Of a DNA stretch of 9,825 nucleotides, positions 1 through 7,500 are shown in pieces. The position numbers and the translations under genes are program-made. The notes under the pieces are model-generated. The model searched no databases. It saw only the letters and a list, made by a program, of their open reading frames with translations, and was not told where the DNA came from. Position 1 is the stretch's first letter, and each line of letters starts with the position of its first letter. The stretch comes from Pseudomonadota bacterium (lineage in GTDB: Bacteria; Myxococcota; Bradymonadia; UBA4248), in assembly GCA_017613855.1 (NCBI GenBank), contig JAGACY010000314.1, positions 1 to 9,825 of the forward strand. The letters run 5' to 3'.

Positions 1-93
1 CTAATAATTGCGCATTGCGCATTGCGCATTGCGCATTTTCGATGAAGGACAGGGGGAATTGTAATACACACAAAAGGCGGCGGAATGATTCAG
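1..93. other. Left-edge intergenic segment with heptamer repeats
   Basis: This stretch lies downstream of the minus-strand lipoprotein gene that ends at 94. Apart from the heptamer array at 10-37 I see no gene. Read in the direction of the lipoprotein transcript there is no convincing stem followed by a U-run, so the terminator of that gene is not identified. Confidence 0.6.
10..37. repeat. Four tandem copies of a 7-bp repeat (GCGCATT)
   Basis: Four perfect head-to-tail copies of GCGCATT are visible at 10-16, 17-23, 24-30 and 31-37. The unit belongs to the same degenerate family, [A/C]ATT[C/G]CG, that forms several runs at 4299-4496, so it is probably a dispersed short tandem repeat of this genome rather than part of a gene. 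The length is not divisible by three per unit and the run is non-coding here. Function is unknown. Confidence 0.9.
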
Positions 94-1614
94 CTATTCA
101 AAATAATCCGTCCAGGTGATATCATCCACATCGACTGAATAATAGCCATCATATTGGATTTCAAGCTCAACCGGCCCGGGTTGGTTTACGTTATCGCATT
201 TATATTCTACGTAATTGTATTTGCCGTCCGTCTTGTATTTCGCGTCTGAGTTACAGTTCTTTCCGTTAATGTAAATGAGAACCCTCGCTTTGTTAATTGA
301 ACAGGTATACCATGGTTGTGCTTGCAGTGAGATACTGCCAATGCCGTTGGGAAGTGTGGCTGAGAGACTGGATGGATTTTCATATCGGAGAAGAGCAATA
401 CCTTTACTCGTCAGTTTCCTTTTTTCTGTCCACGGCCACGTTTGGGGGCTTACGATGTTCGCGTACTTGGCACTCCACTTCAGGTTTTCGCCGTCTATCG
501 TAACGGCTTTGCTCGTATAGGTGCCATCGGGATAGAAATCAGCCTCGTAGCCACCTGTGGTATCTTGTTTTCCGTGAGCTCTGACTTTTTTCTTGCTGCC
601 TTCCAGTTTGCCTGATTCGAAATCCTCGGTATAGATGCATGTATTTGTACCGCATTTGCCGCTCTGGCATTTGACAGGATCGGATGCTGCACCATTGACA
701 CACTTGGTAAATGTGTCGCCTGTACAGACATGGGCCGTGCATGGTGTGGCACAGGATGCCGCATTCTTGCATGCACCAGAATCGCACGCAGTGGGGAGGC
801 TTAGAAAACCACCTTCGCATTTCTGCAAAAATCCGTTGCTGCATGCGTCCTCTGTGCATGCGACTTTGCATGATTTTTCGTCTAAACATGCGCCCGAATC
901 GCATGCAGCGGGCGCGCTTAGTGTGTTGTCCTCACATTTCTGCAAAACTCCGTCATTGCATACATCTGTCGTGCATGCGACTTTGCAGGATTTTTCGTCA
1001 AAGCAAGCACCCGTATCACATGCAACGGGGGCGATTAGCGTGCCGTTCTCGCATTTCTGCAAAAATCCGTCACTGCATGCATCTGTCGTGCATGCGACCT
1101 TGCAGGATGTTTCGTCAAAGCAAGCGCCCGTATCGCATGTAATGGGCGCGGTTAGAAAGTTTTCCTCGCATTTCTGCAAAATGCCCTCACTGCATACGTC
1201 TGCCGTGCATGCAACTTTGCAGGATGTTTCGTCAAGGCATGCACCAGATTCACATTTTTCGATGATAAGATTGCCGTCTTGGCAGCTTTGGATCTCGCCA
1301 TCATGACATGATGGTTCGGAGTCTTCGCATTGGGGGGCTGGGGGATTGGGTGGATCGACAGGATCTGAACTGTCTGCGAGTTTACACTCCGATGCGTTAA
1401 GGCATGCGTGTGATTTACATTCGGATTCCTCGACAAATGAATTGTCAACACATTTATAGATAATGCCATTCGCGCAAATCTTTGTGTTGGTCTTACACTC
1501 ATCTGAGGAATCTACATCATTATTTGAACCGATTACGTTGTTTTCATCATTGCATCCGGATACACACAGAATGCCCGCAAGTATGATTGCAATTGAATAT
1601 ATCCCTTTTCTCAT
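94..1614 (-). CDS. Cys-rich repeat lipoprotein with C-terminal beta-sandwich-like domain
   Basis: A 506-residue protein of unknown function, probably anchored in an outer membrane. Residues 1-20 form a lipoprotein signal peptide with lipobox V-S-G-C and lipidated Cys21. An Asn/Asp/Ser-rich stretch follows, then seven repeats beginning at Cys40, 96, 136, 175, 214, 253 and 292, each with six cysteines in the order C-x4-6-C-x7-C-x9-10-C-x4-C-x4-5-C. A Pro-rich linker (85-94) separates repeats 1 and 2. Residues 139-294 are four 39-residue units that are nearly identical. The last 178 residues start with EDFESG and end with VDDITWTDY; this resembles the jelly-roll domain found at the ends of secreted Bacteroidetes nucleases and adhesins (recalled, not searched). 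The ATG at 1614 is supported by AAGAAGGA four bases upstream. The gene lies 127 bp downstream of the M23 gene on the same strand and shares its repeat family with the gene at 4573. Adhesin or sugar-binding protein is a guess. Confidence 0.88.
   Translation of the reverse strand: MRKGIYSIAIILAGILCVSGCNDENNVIGSNNDVDSSDECKTNTKICANGIIYKCVDNSFVEESECKSHACLNASECKLADSSDPVDPPNPPAPQCEDSEPSCHDGEIQSCQDGNLIIEKCESGACLDETSCKVACTADVCSEGILQKCEENFLTAPITCDTGACFDETSCKVACTTDACSDGFLQKCENGTLIAPVACDTGACFDEKSCKVACTTDVCNDGVLQKCEDNTLSAPAACDSGACLDEKSCKVACTEDACSNGFLQKCEGGFLSLPTACDSGACKNAASCATPCTAHVCTGDTFTKCVNGAASDPVKCQSGKCGTNTCIYTEDFESGKLEGSKKKVRAHGKQDTTGGYEADFYPDGTYTSKAVTIDGENLKWSAKYANIVSPQTWPWTEKRKLTSKGIALLRYENPSSLSATLPNGIGSISLQAQPWYTCSINKARVLIYINGKNCNSDAKYKTDGKYNYVEYKCDNVNQPGPVELEIQYDGYYSVDVDDITWTDYFE
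733..1200 (-). repeat. Four tandem 117-bp coding repeats
   Basis: Four in-frame units of 117 bp (39 codons) run at 1084-1200, 967-1083, 850-966 and 733-849. Adjacent units are conserved at the DNA level as well as in protein: the same stretch encoding LQKCE recurs every 117 bp. The cysteines and the CDxGAC and SCKVAC segments are constant, while a few positions between them vary. This is the pattern of recent duplication or gene conversion, so copy number may differ between strains. Confidence 0.9.
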
Positions 1615-1646
1615 GATGTCCTTCTTCTGATGAAGCGTTCAAATTG

Positions 1647-1652
1647 ATTATA
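1647..1652 (-). promoter_or_regulatory. Possible -10 box for the 94-1614 lipoprotein gene
   Basis: On the minus strand a perfect TATAAT lies 32 bp before the ATG at 1614. No good -35 hexamer is found 16-18 bp further upstream, where the hairpin at 1668-1692 begins. A short inverted repeat, ATTATG-T-CATAAT (1652-1664), overlaps its upstream edge and could bind a regulator. Either a weak or activator-dependent promoter, or chance in AT-rich DNA. Confidence 0.3.
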
Positions 1653-1667
1653 TTATGTCATAATGAT

Positions 1668-1692
1668 TCATCCGGGGCACTGCCCCGGATGA
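1668..1692 (-). terminator. Strong hairpin between the two minus-strand genes
   Basis: An 11-bp perfect GC-rich stem (1668-1678 with 1682-1692) closes on a 3-base loop. It lies 49-74 bp past the stop of the M23 gene (1742). In the direction of that gene no clean U-run follows, only AT-rich sequence. A TTTTT run lies on the opposite strand about 13 bp beyond the stem. It is best read as a transcript end or attenuator for the M23 gene, which may let some transcription through to the lipoprotein gene. Confidence 0.55.
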
Positions 1693-1741
1693 TGCCAAGG
1701 GACTTTTTGCAAATACAATTGGGTATTCGATGGATGCATGA

Positions 1742-4141
1742 CTATTGTTTTCGTCTTCGACCCAGCATGAATCCCAAACCACTCAGGATGCCAAGCAAGA
1801 GGGCAAGGGGTGAGGTATTGGGTGCTTTGTGAAGCGGGGTACTCGAGCAGTCGCTGTCCGCAGAAATACTGGTTGTGGGAGCTGATGAATCTGCATGGTG
1901 ATCCGGATCATTTTCATCACCGGAATGGTTGCCGTCACCCTCCTGATTCCCGTTGTTGGGATCGTTTTCTCCGCCGGATGGAGGATTTGAATCGGATTCA
2001 CTGCAGACGTCGCCTTCGTCGATCTTGCCATCACAGTCATTGTCGATACCATCGCAGATTTCTTCCGATGGGGTGCAGCAGACATTATCTTCATCGATGT
2101 CGCCGTCGCAGTCGTTGTCAACACCGTCGCAGACTTCTTCGGTACAACAGACTCTGTCTTCATCGATTTCACCATCGCAGTCATTGTCAATATTGTCGCA
2201 GATTTCTTCCGAAGGCGTGCAGCAGACGAAGTTTTCGTCGATTTGGCCATCGCAGTTGTTATCAATTCCATCGCAGATTTCGGTCTGACGCGAACAGGAT
2301 TTGGCGCGAGGACCGCCGATGCGCAAGGTTGAATAGAATTGGACGTTGTTCCAGCCGTGTTCGTTTTTCCAGCGTGGACCTTCGGTGATTCCGTCGAAAC
2401 CTTCTCCATTAAATGTGTAGCAATCCACACCATTGGCACTGCGGCCGCAAACATCGAATTTGCCGTCACCATTGATGTCGGCCATGCGAAGCGTTCTGTA
2501 TTGATCAGGTTTATTCCACCCATTGTCATCGCTGAAGGCATCGATGCTGTAGCTGTTGCCAAAACTGTCGCCATTCGAGAGGATGCAGGTAACATTGGCA
2601 TTGGCGCGAGCACAGATATCATCCTTACCGTCGCCATTGAGGTCACCGTACATGAGCGTGGAATAATTATCATAATCGTTCCATCCCCATTTGTCTGACC
2701 ATTCTGGACCGCGAATGGGATCAGTCCAGCCTGTGCCGGTCGAAAGATGACATACGAGACCGCCCGAATCGCGTGCACAGACATCGGCTTTGCCGTCACC
2801 GTTAATATCGGGCATGCGGATGGTGCTGTAATACTGTTGGTTGCCCCATCCCCATTCATCACTCCAACCAATAATTGGGAATTCCGCATCAAATCCGGTT
2901 CCATTCGATGGCCAGCAGCGGAATCCTGCACTGCTGCGGGCACAAACATCGACTTTGCCATCGCCGTTGACATCAGCTGTACGGATCGTTGCGTAGAATC
3001 TCTCTTCGCCCCAACCCTGGTGGTCACCCATATCCGGATGGACGACTTCCTGATCAAACCCATTGCCGTTCGAAAGATAGCATTTAAAGGCTTCTTTAAA
3101 GCGAGCACAGAAATCATCTTTGCCATCACCATTGATGTCGGCAAAGCGAATAGTAGAGAAGTACTTGACCTGATTGTAGCCATCATCCGAAGCCATCGCC
3201 GGACCGTTGATGCCTTCCTCGAAGCCCTGGCCATTCGACAGCCAGCAACGAATACCCGCATGAGAACGCCCGCAAAGATCGGCTTTGCCATCGCCGTTGA
3301 TATCTGCAAACCGGAACGTCGGGAAATTAGATTCGCCATTCCAGCCATTCTCATCGCTTACTTCGGTAAGCATCAACGGCGCATCGCCTATATTACCTTT
3401 GGATGAAAGCTCACAATAATAGCCTGCAACACCGCGGCCACAGATGTCTGCTTTGCCGTCGCCGTCGATATCCGTATTTTGGGCATCGTACATCATGCCC
3501 TGGAATTGAACTTCCGTATCCGGTGCACAGACACCGCCTTCGTCAACTTCACCGTCGCAGTCATTGTCTACGCCGTCACAGACTTCTTCGGTACAACAGT
3601 TATTGCTTGTGATGCTGTTGCCCTTTTGGGGAATGCCAAAGCCTACCCAGGGCGTTTCGATACTCCAGCACCACCAGCTGCCGCATGCCTGCTGAACTTG
3701 AAAATGTAGATGAGGACCCGTTGACCAACCGGTATTCCCCGAATAGCCGATGATTTGTCCTCGATTGACATGCTGACCGACCGAAACAGGAACGCCATTA
3801 TATTTCAGGTGAACGAATACTGCGGCATCCCCACCGTCAAATGTCATTGCTACATAGTTTGCTGCATTACATGAAGATGAACAGGTCGTGTTCGAGTTTT
3901 GCTTGAGGTGGGTGATTGTACCAGATGCTGGCGCCAGAATCGGTGTCCCGACGGGCATGCCAATATCCCACGCATACTGCTCTTTTTGACCGGCTTTGTG
4001 AGAAAAAGAACCTTTGTTGCCTTGTGTTATCGAATGCTTTTGACCACATTCCCACGGAGAATAAATCGGCGGGGCCGCAAGGGCTGATGCGGGTAATACA
4101 CATAAACTTAAAGCTGCCAGATACAGATAATTCTTTCGCAT
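1742..4141 (-). CDS. Secreted M23 metallopeptidase with FG-GAP propeller, MopE motifs and MYXO-CTERM-like anchor
   Basis: A 799-residue exported protein. The signal peptide is residues 1-22, with cleavage expected after ALA. The M23 (lysostaphin-type) domain spans about 30-180 with the zinc and catalytic set intact: His48, Asp59 and the HLH motif at 144-146. The family cleaves peptidoglycan cross-bridges or other Gly-rich peptides. One MopE-type motif (CDGVDNDCDG) follows at about 188-205. Seven blades of about 55 residues occupy 224-608, each with a D-x-[N/D]-GDGK-x-D calcium-type loop and a C-x8-C pair. Four more MopE motifs lie at 618-713. A Gly/Asn/Asp linker (714-762) leads to Cys765, a hydrophobic helix (about 778-794) and RRRK, like a MYXO-CTERM sorting tail. 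The ATG at 4141 was chosen over those at 4159 and 4153 because AGGGA precedes it and the signal peptide then starts correctly. Likely a surface-anchored wall hydrolase; substrate unknown. Confidence 0.9.
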   Translation of the reverse strand: MRKNYLYLAALSLCVLPASALAAPPIYSPWECGQKHSITQGNKGSFSHKAGQKEQYAWDIGMPVGTPILAPASGTITHLKQNSNTTCSSSCNAANYVAMTFDGGDAAVFVHLKYNGVPVSVGQHVNRGQIIGYSGNTGWSTGPHLHFQVQQACGSWWCWSIETPWVGFGIPQKGNSITSNNCCTEEVCDGVDNDCDGEVDEGGVCAPDTEVQFQGMMYDAQNTDIDGDGKADICGRGVAGYYCELSSKGNIGDAPLMLTEVSDENGWNGESNFPTFRFADINGDGKADLCGRSHAGIRCWLSNGQGFEEGINGPAMASDDGYNQVKYFSTIRFADINGDGKDDFCARFKEAFKCYLSNGNGFDQEVVHPDMGDHQGWGEERFYATIRTADVNGDGKVDVCARSSAGFRCWPSNGTGFDAEFPIIGWSDEWGWGNQQYYSTIRMPDINGDGKADVCARDSGGLVCHLSTGTGWTDPIRGPEWSDKWGWNDYDNYSTLMYGDLNGDGKDDICARANANVTCILSNGDSFGNSYSIDAFSDDNGWNKPDQYRTLRMADINGDGKFDVCGRSANGVDCYTFNGEGFDGITEGPRWKNEHGWNNVQFYSTLRIGGPRAKSCSRQTEICDGIDNNCDGQIDENFVCCTPSEEICDNIDNDCDGEIDEDRVCCTEEVCDGVDNDCDGDIDEDNVCCTPSEEICDGIDNDCDGKIDEGDVCSESDSNPPSGGENDPNNGNQEGDGNHSGDENDPDHHADSSAPTTSISADSDCSSTPLHKAPNTSPLALLLGILSGLGFMLGRRRKQ

Positions 4142-4145
4142 ATTT

Positions 4146-4150
4146 TCCCT
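4146..4150 (-). promoter_or_regulatory. Ribosome binding site that decides the M23 gene start
   Basis: On the minus strand AGGGA stands four bases before the ATG at 4141. The two in-frame ATGs further upstream (4159 and 4153) have no purine-rich site in front of them, and starting there would add six charged residues before the signal peptide. Confidence 0.75.
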
Positions 4151-4191
4151 CATTCTCATTGTAAATCACAAACAAAACACCGCCTATAAGA

Positions 4192-4220
4192 TAGATATTT
4201 TTAACGGATTATTCGAGCAA
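4192..4220 (-). promoter_or_regulatory. Weak promoter candidate for the M23 gene
   Basis: On the minus strand TTGCTC (4220-4215) and TATCTA (4197-4192) are 17 bp apart and lie 51 bp before the ATG at 4141. Both hexamers match the sigma-70 consensus only partly and the sequence is AT-rich, so chance is possible. Confidence 0.3.
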
Positions 4221-4298
4221 AATGTGAAGAAAGTTAAAGTATTTTTGGGGCATTTCCGCCTTCATGTACTACACAGTTCCCTACAATTGGGTATCCAT

Positions 4299-4496
4299 AA
4301 TTCCGTATTCCGCATTAAATACTCCATTCTCTCTAAGCTTTAGACTTTCCCTTTTGTTTTGCATCCCAATTCCGCATTCCGCATTCCGAATTCCGAATTA
4401 AAAACGCATTCCCCCTTAGCTTCAGACTCCAACCTTGGGCATTACAATCCAATTCCGCATTCCGCATTAGAAAACAATTGCGCATTGCGAATTACC
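4299..4496. repeat. Heptamer repeat blocks, [A/C]ATT[C/G]CG
   Basis: Runs of a 7-bp unit occur at 4299-4312 (2 copies), 4368-4395 (4 copies), 4451-4464 (2 copies) and 4476-4489 (2 copies). The units alternate AATTCCG and CATTCCG, and the last run uses AATTGCG/CATTGCG as at 10-37. Between the runs there is a second level of similarity: each of the first two is followed by ATTAAA, a CATTC-like stretch, CTAAGCTTTAGACT or CTTAGCTTCAGACT, and then CAATTCCG again, giving a degenerate unit of roughly 70-85 bp. This is non-coding. It resembles the short tandemly repeated sequences of other bacteria, whose role is mostly unknown. Confidence 0.85.
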
Positions 4497-4514
4497 TTTA
4501 AATACGGATATAAT
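4485..4514 (+). promoter_or_regulatory. Promoter of the large lipoprotein gene
   Basis: TTGCGA (4485-4490) and a perfect TATAAT (4509-4514) are 18 bp apart, 59 bp before the ATG at 4573. A start of transcription near 4521 is expected. The -35 hexamer is part of the last heptamer repeat run, so the repeat appears to have supplied it. Confidence 0.6.
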
Positions 4515-4515
4515 C

Positions 4516-4545
4516 GCACCGATGACATCTTAAGATGTTTGGTGC
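4516..4545 (+). promoter_or_regulatory. Palindrome / hairpin at the start of the lipoprotein mRNA
   Basis: A perfect 14-bp palindrome, ACATCTTAAGATGT, lies at 4525-4538. It is nested in longer arms: GCACCGA at 4516-4522 can pair with TTGGTGC at 4539-4545 (one G-U pair), with a two-base bulge on the left. As RNA this gives a roughly 12-bp stem with a UUAA loop at the very 5' end of the transcript. As DNA it would suit a dimeric repressor just downstream of the -10 box. Which applies cannot be decided from sequence. Confidence 0.55.
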
Positions 4546-4561
4546 ATTTCTTTGTCTGGCC

Positions 4562-4565
4562 GGAG
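4562..4565 (+). promoter_or_regulatory. Ribosome binding site that decides the lipoprotein start
   Basis: GGAG stands seven bases before the ATG at 4573. The frame is also open from a TTG at 4552, but that start has no such site and would put seven extra residues before a signal peptide that already begins correctly at 4573. Confidence 0.75.
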
Positions 4566-4572
4566 ATTATAC

Positions 4573-7500
4573 ATGAGACATATTGAAAAAATCGGATTGT
4601 GCGTTGGGATTGCATTGGCTGTTGCTGCATGCGATGAGACTTCATCCCACAAAGAACCTCAGAATACGCCACAGGGAATGTGTAAGGAGGGGACTTATGC
4701 ATGCCAGGGAAAAAGCATGCTGATGGTTTGTGCCCAAGGCTCCTGGCAAATTAACAAAACCTGTGCATCCTCCCAGATTTGCGACGAATCACTCGCTCAA
4801 TGTGTAGAAAAATCCTCTCAGCCGGAGCAGCAGACACCGGATGAACCGCCTTGTACTGCCGGTACACGCCGCTGCAATTCCGCATTGACGGGAATTGAAA
4901 TATGTGCGGATAACGTTTGGCAGGCCGAAACATCCTGTCAGGAAGGGAAAAAATGTGATGCTGCTTCTGTGAGATGCGTCAATTCTTCTGCTCCTCAGCA
5001 GCCGGTCAGTGTCTGCGGAAATGGCGAACGACAGTGCGATGTCGATGGCTCACGCGTTCTCGCGTGCACTCATGGCGTATGGTTGACGATGAGCGCGTGT
5101 AATACTGCGGCACACGAATATTGCGATGATGAAACGCTTGTATGCCAACAAGGGTGCACACAGGGAAATCTAAAATGTAATGCAGATGCAACGGCTGTGA
5201 TGGAATGCAGCCAAAATGTCTGGATATCCAAATTGCCGTGCGCTGATGATGAAACTTGCAGTGATACGACAAAATCTTGTGAAAAGAATGTCGAATGCAT
5301 TTCCGGAGATGCTTATTGTGATGACAATGAGCAGATCATGATTTGTGACAATAATCACTGGACAAAAGGGGATCTTTGCCAGAATGGTACAGTGTGCTTT
5401 GCCGGCGAATGTGTAAAGACAACATCATCCTGCACCAATGGCGCGTCCGAATGCCTCGATGAAACGCTGCTTTCGAGATGTGACGGCGGAAGAATCATCC
5501 ATATCGATTGTGCCGGAAGTCAGGAGGTGTGCGTTACCCGCGATGGACAAAGCCAATGTGAAGCTGCCGTTTGCAGTGATAATTCATGTAAAGATAGCAA
5601 TACTCTGCTGATCTGCAATACCGCTCAAAACACTCTGACTGAACAGGCATGCCCCAAAAATACAATCTGTGACGATACAATGAAGACATGCGTGCCCCGG
5701 GTTTGCGAAGAAAATCAATACCGGTGTACAAATAACAATCTCGAAAAATGTACCGACAATGCATGGCAGATCGATAAATCCTGCAATACCAGTCAGATGT
5801 GCAGCGACTCCAAAAAACAATGCGTCGCAGTCGTTTGTACAGACGGCGACACGCGGTGCAATTCAAAGGGTAAATTGGAAACCTGCTCCAATAATTCTTT
5901 TGGCAATGCTCAGGCATGCAGCGGAGATAAGCCGCTTTGTCAGGAAATCTCCGCAACTTCGGCCGAATGCGTCTCTCTGGTTTGTGCAAATGATACTTAC
6001 CAATGCGATGGGGTTAAGCTTCAAAAATGTATCGATAATCAATGGGTAACACAGACAGAATGCGACAGTGCTGCACTTTGTTCTGCTAAAGGTACAACGG
6101 GATCATGCAAGGCAAAAGAATGTGAAAATGGCGCCGAAGGATGCAGCAACAGCAAGGCAAGTACCAAGGTTTGCAAGGATTATAAATGGGAATATACGCT
6201 GTGCTCATCGGTTCAGGAAGGCTCCAAATGCAGTGTTTCGAACGGAAAAGCCTCTTGCAAGGTACAGGTTTGTACAGATGGCTATTCCTGCGACAACAAT
6301 ACTTTGAAAAAATGCGAAAATAACGAATATACCAACACCAAAGACTGCGGAACCAATGCGATCTGTGATGCTTCGGCCGGCAAATGCGTGTCCAATAATG
6401 AATGTGCCGAGGGCAATTATTCATGCAATCTATCGACTCTGCGCAAATGTGAAAGCGGAAAATGGGTTGATAAAGCAACGTGTACCGCCGATCAGACTTG
6501 CGATGCTGCTGCACAAAAGTGTGTCACGCACGAATGCGAATCTGATGATTACAAATGTGAGGGATCAAAATTATATAATTGCAACAATAACAAATGGAAC
6601 GTAATAGAGACATGTTCCGCAGGCCAGACTTGTGATAGCTCGCTCGGAATGTGTGTGAGCGCTTCAGAATGTACGAGCGGTTATAAATGCCAGGACAACG
6701 ATTTATATCAATGCCAATCCGGCTCCTGGAAACTATCTCAAGACTGTCAGACCGGTGAAACCTGCAATTCCTCTGTCGGTGTCTGCGCACAATGCGGTGG
6801 TAATTCATTCCAGTGCGATGGACCGGATTTATATAATTGCCGCGATTTCGTCTGGGTAAAACAACAGACATGCAAGGATGATGAAAAATGCATGGCCTCT
6901 TATTATGGCGGTGGATGCGTTTCTACAACGCCTCAGGAATGTACAGATAATGAATATAAATGCAATGAAAAAACTTTGCAGATCTGTTCCGGCGGCAAAT
7001 GGACAACTTCCAAAACATGTACAGATAAACAAACTTGTTTTGCCTCCGGGTCGTACGGTTCGTGTGTAGATAACTTGTCTGCCCCCGAATGGTGCAATAT
7101 TCAATGGGTCATCGATGAAAAGTATGATCGTGGCTATGGACGTATTCTCATGCCCGAAGGCGTTTCGGAAGATCAAATCAGCGCCGAAATGATTTGCGGT
7201 AACTTATCTTCGCCTGTCAAGGACTGGTATACAGCGACCGCATATAAAAATACGAATTGCACTGATTGTGGCTCCAATACCGAATATCTAAGTGCAGGTA
7301 TGAACGCCACTCCCGGGACACTCGCCTGTGCCTATCGGTTCAATTTTGGGATCCAGTCCTATATTTGTAAAAAAGGCGGCGGCGCACCGATTGTCATGAC
7401 GTCAACGACCAAACTGACTGCCGACGAAACATTTCCCATTACGATTAATAGTATATCGGCGTCCGAAAAACCTTCCTGGTGCTGGTTTAAACATCTCGAA

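Larger units (their letters stand above)
4142..4572. other. Divergent intergenic region between M23 gene and large lipoprotein gene
   Basis: About 430 bp separate the two divergent starts. It holds, from left to right, the M23 ribosome site and weak promoter, a plain AT-rich stretch (4221-4298), three blocks of heptamer repeats (4299-4496), and the promoter, palindrome and ribosome site of the plus-strand gene. I see no gene in it. The open frame at 4359-4586 is a translation of the heptamer repeat. Confidence 0.8.

Noticed and set aside
635..1306. Plus-strand frame of 223 codons opposite the lipoprotein repeats
   Set aside because: It is the antisense shadow of the 117-bp repeats and has no ribosome site.
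1783..3354. Long minus-strand frame of 523 codons inside the M23 gene
   Set aside because: It is an out-of-frame shadow kept open by the regular GAC/GGC-rich blade and MopE repeats; its protein is Met/Ser/Thr-rich with no domain.
4359..4586. Small plus-strand reading frame containing NSAFRIPNSE
   Set aside because: It is the translation of the heptamer repeats; such IPNSE-like peptides arise from repeat DNA, and the frame runs through the promoter and start of the large lipoprotein gene.
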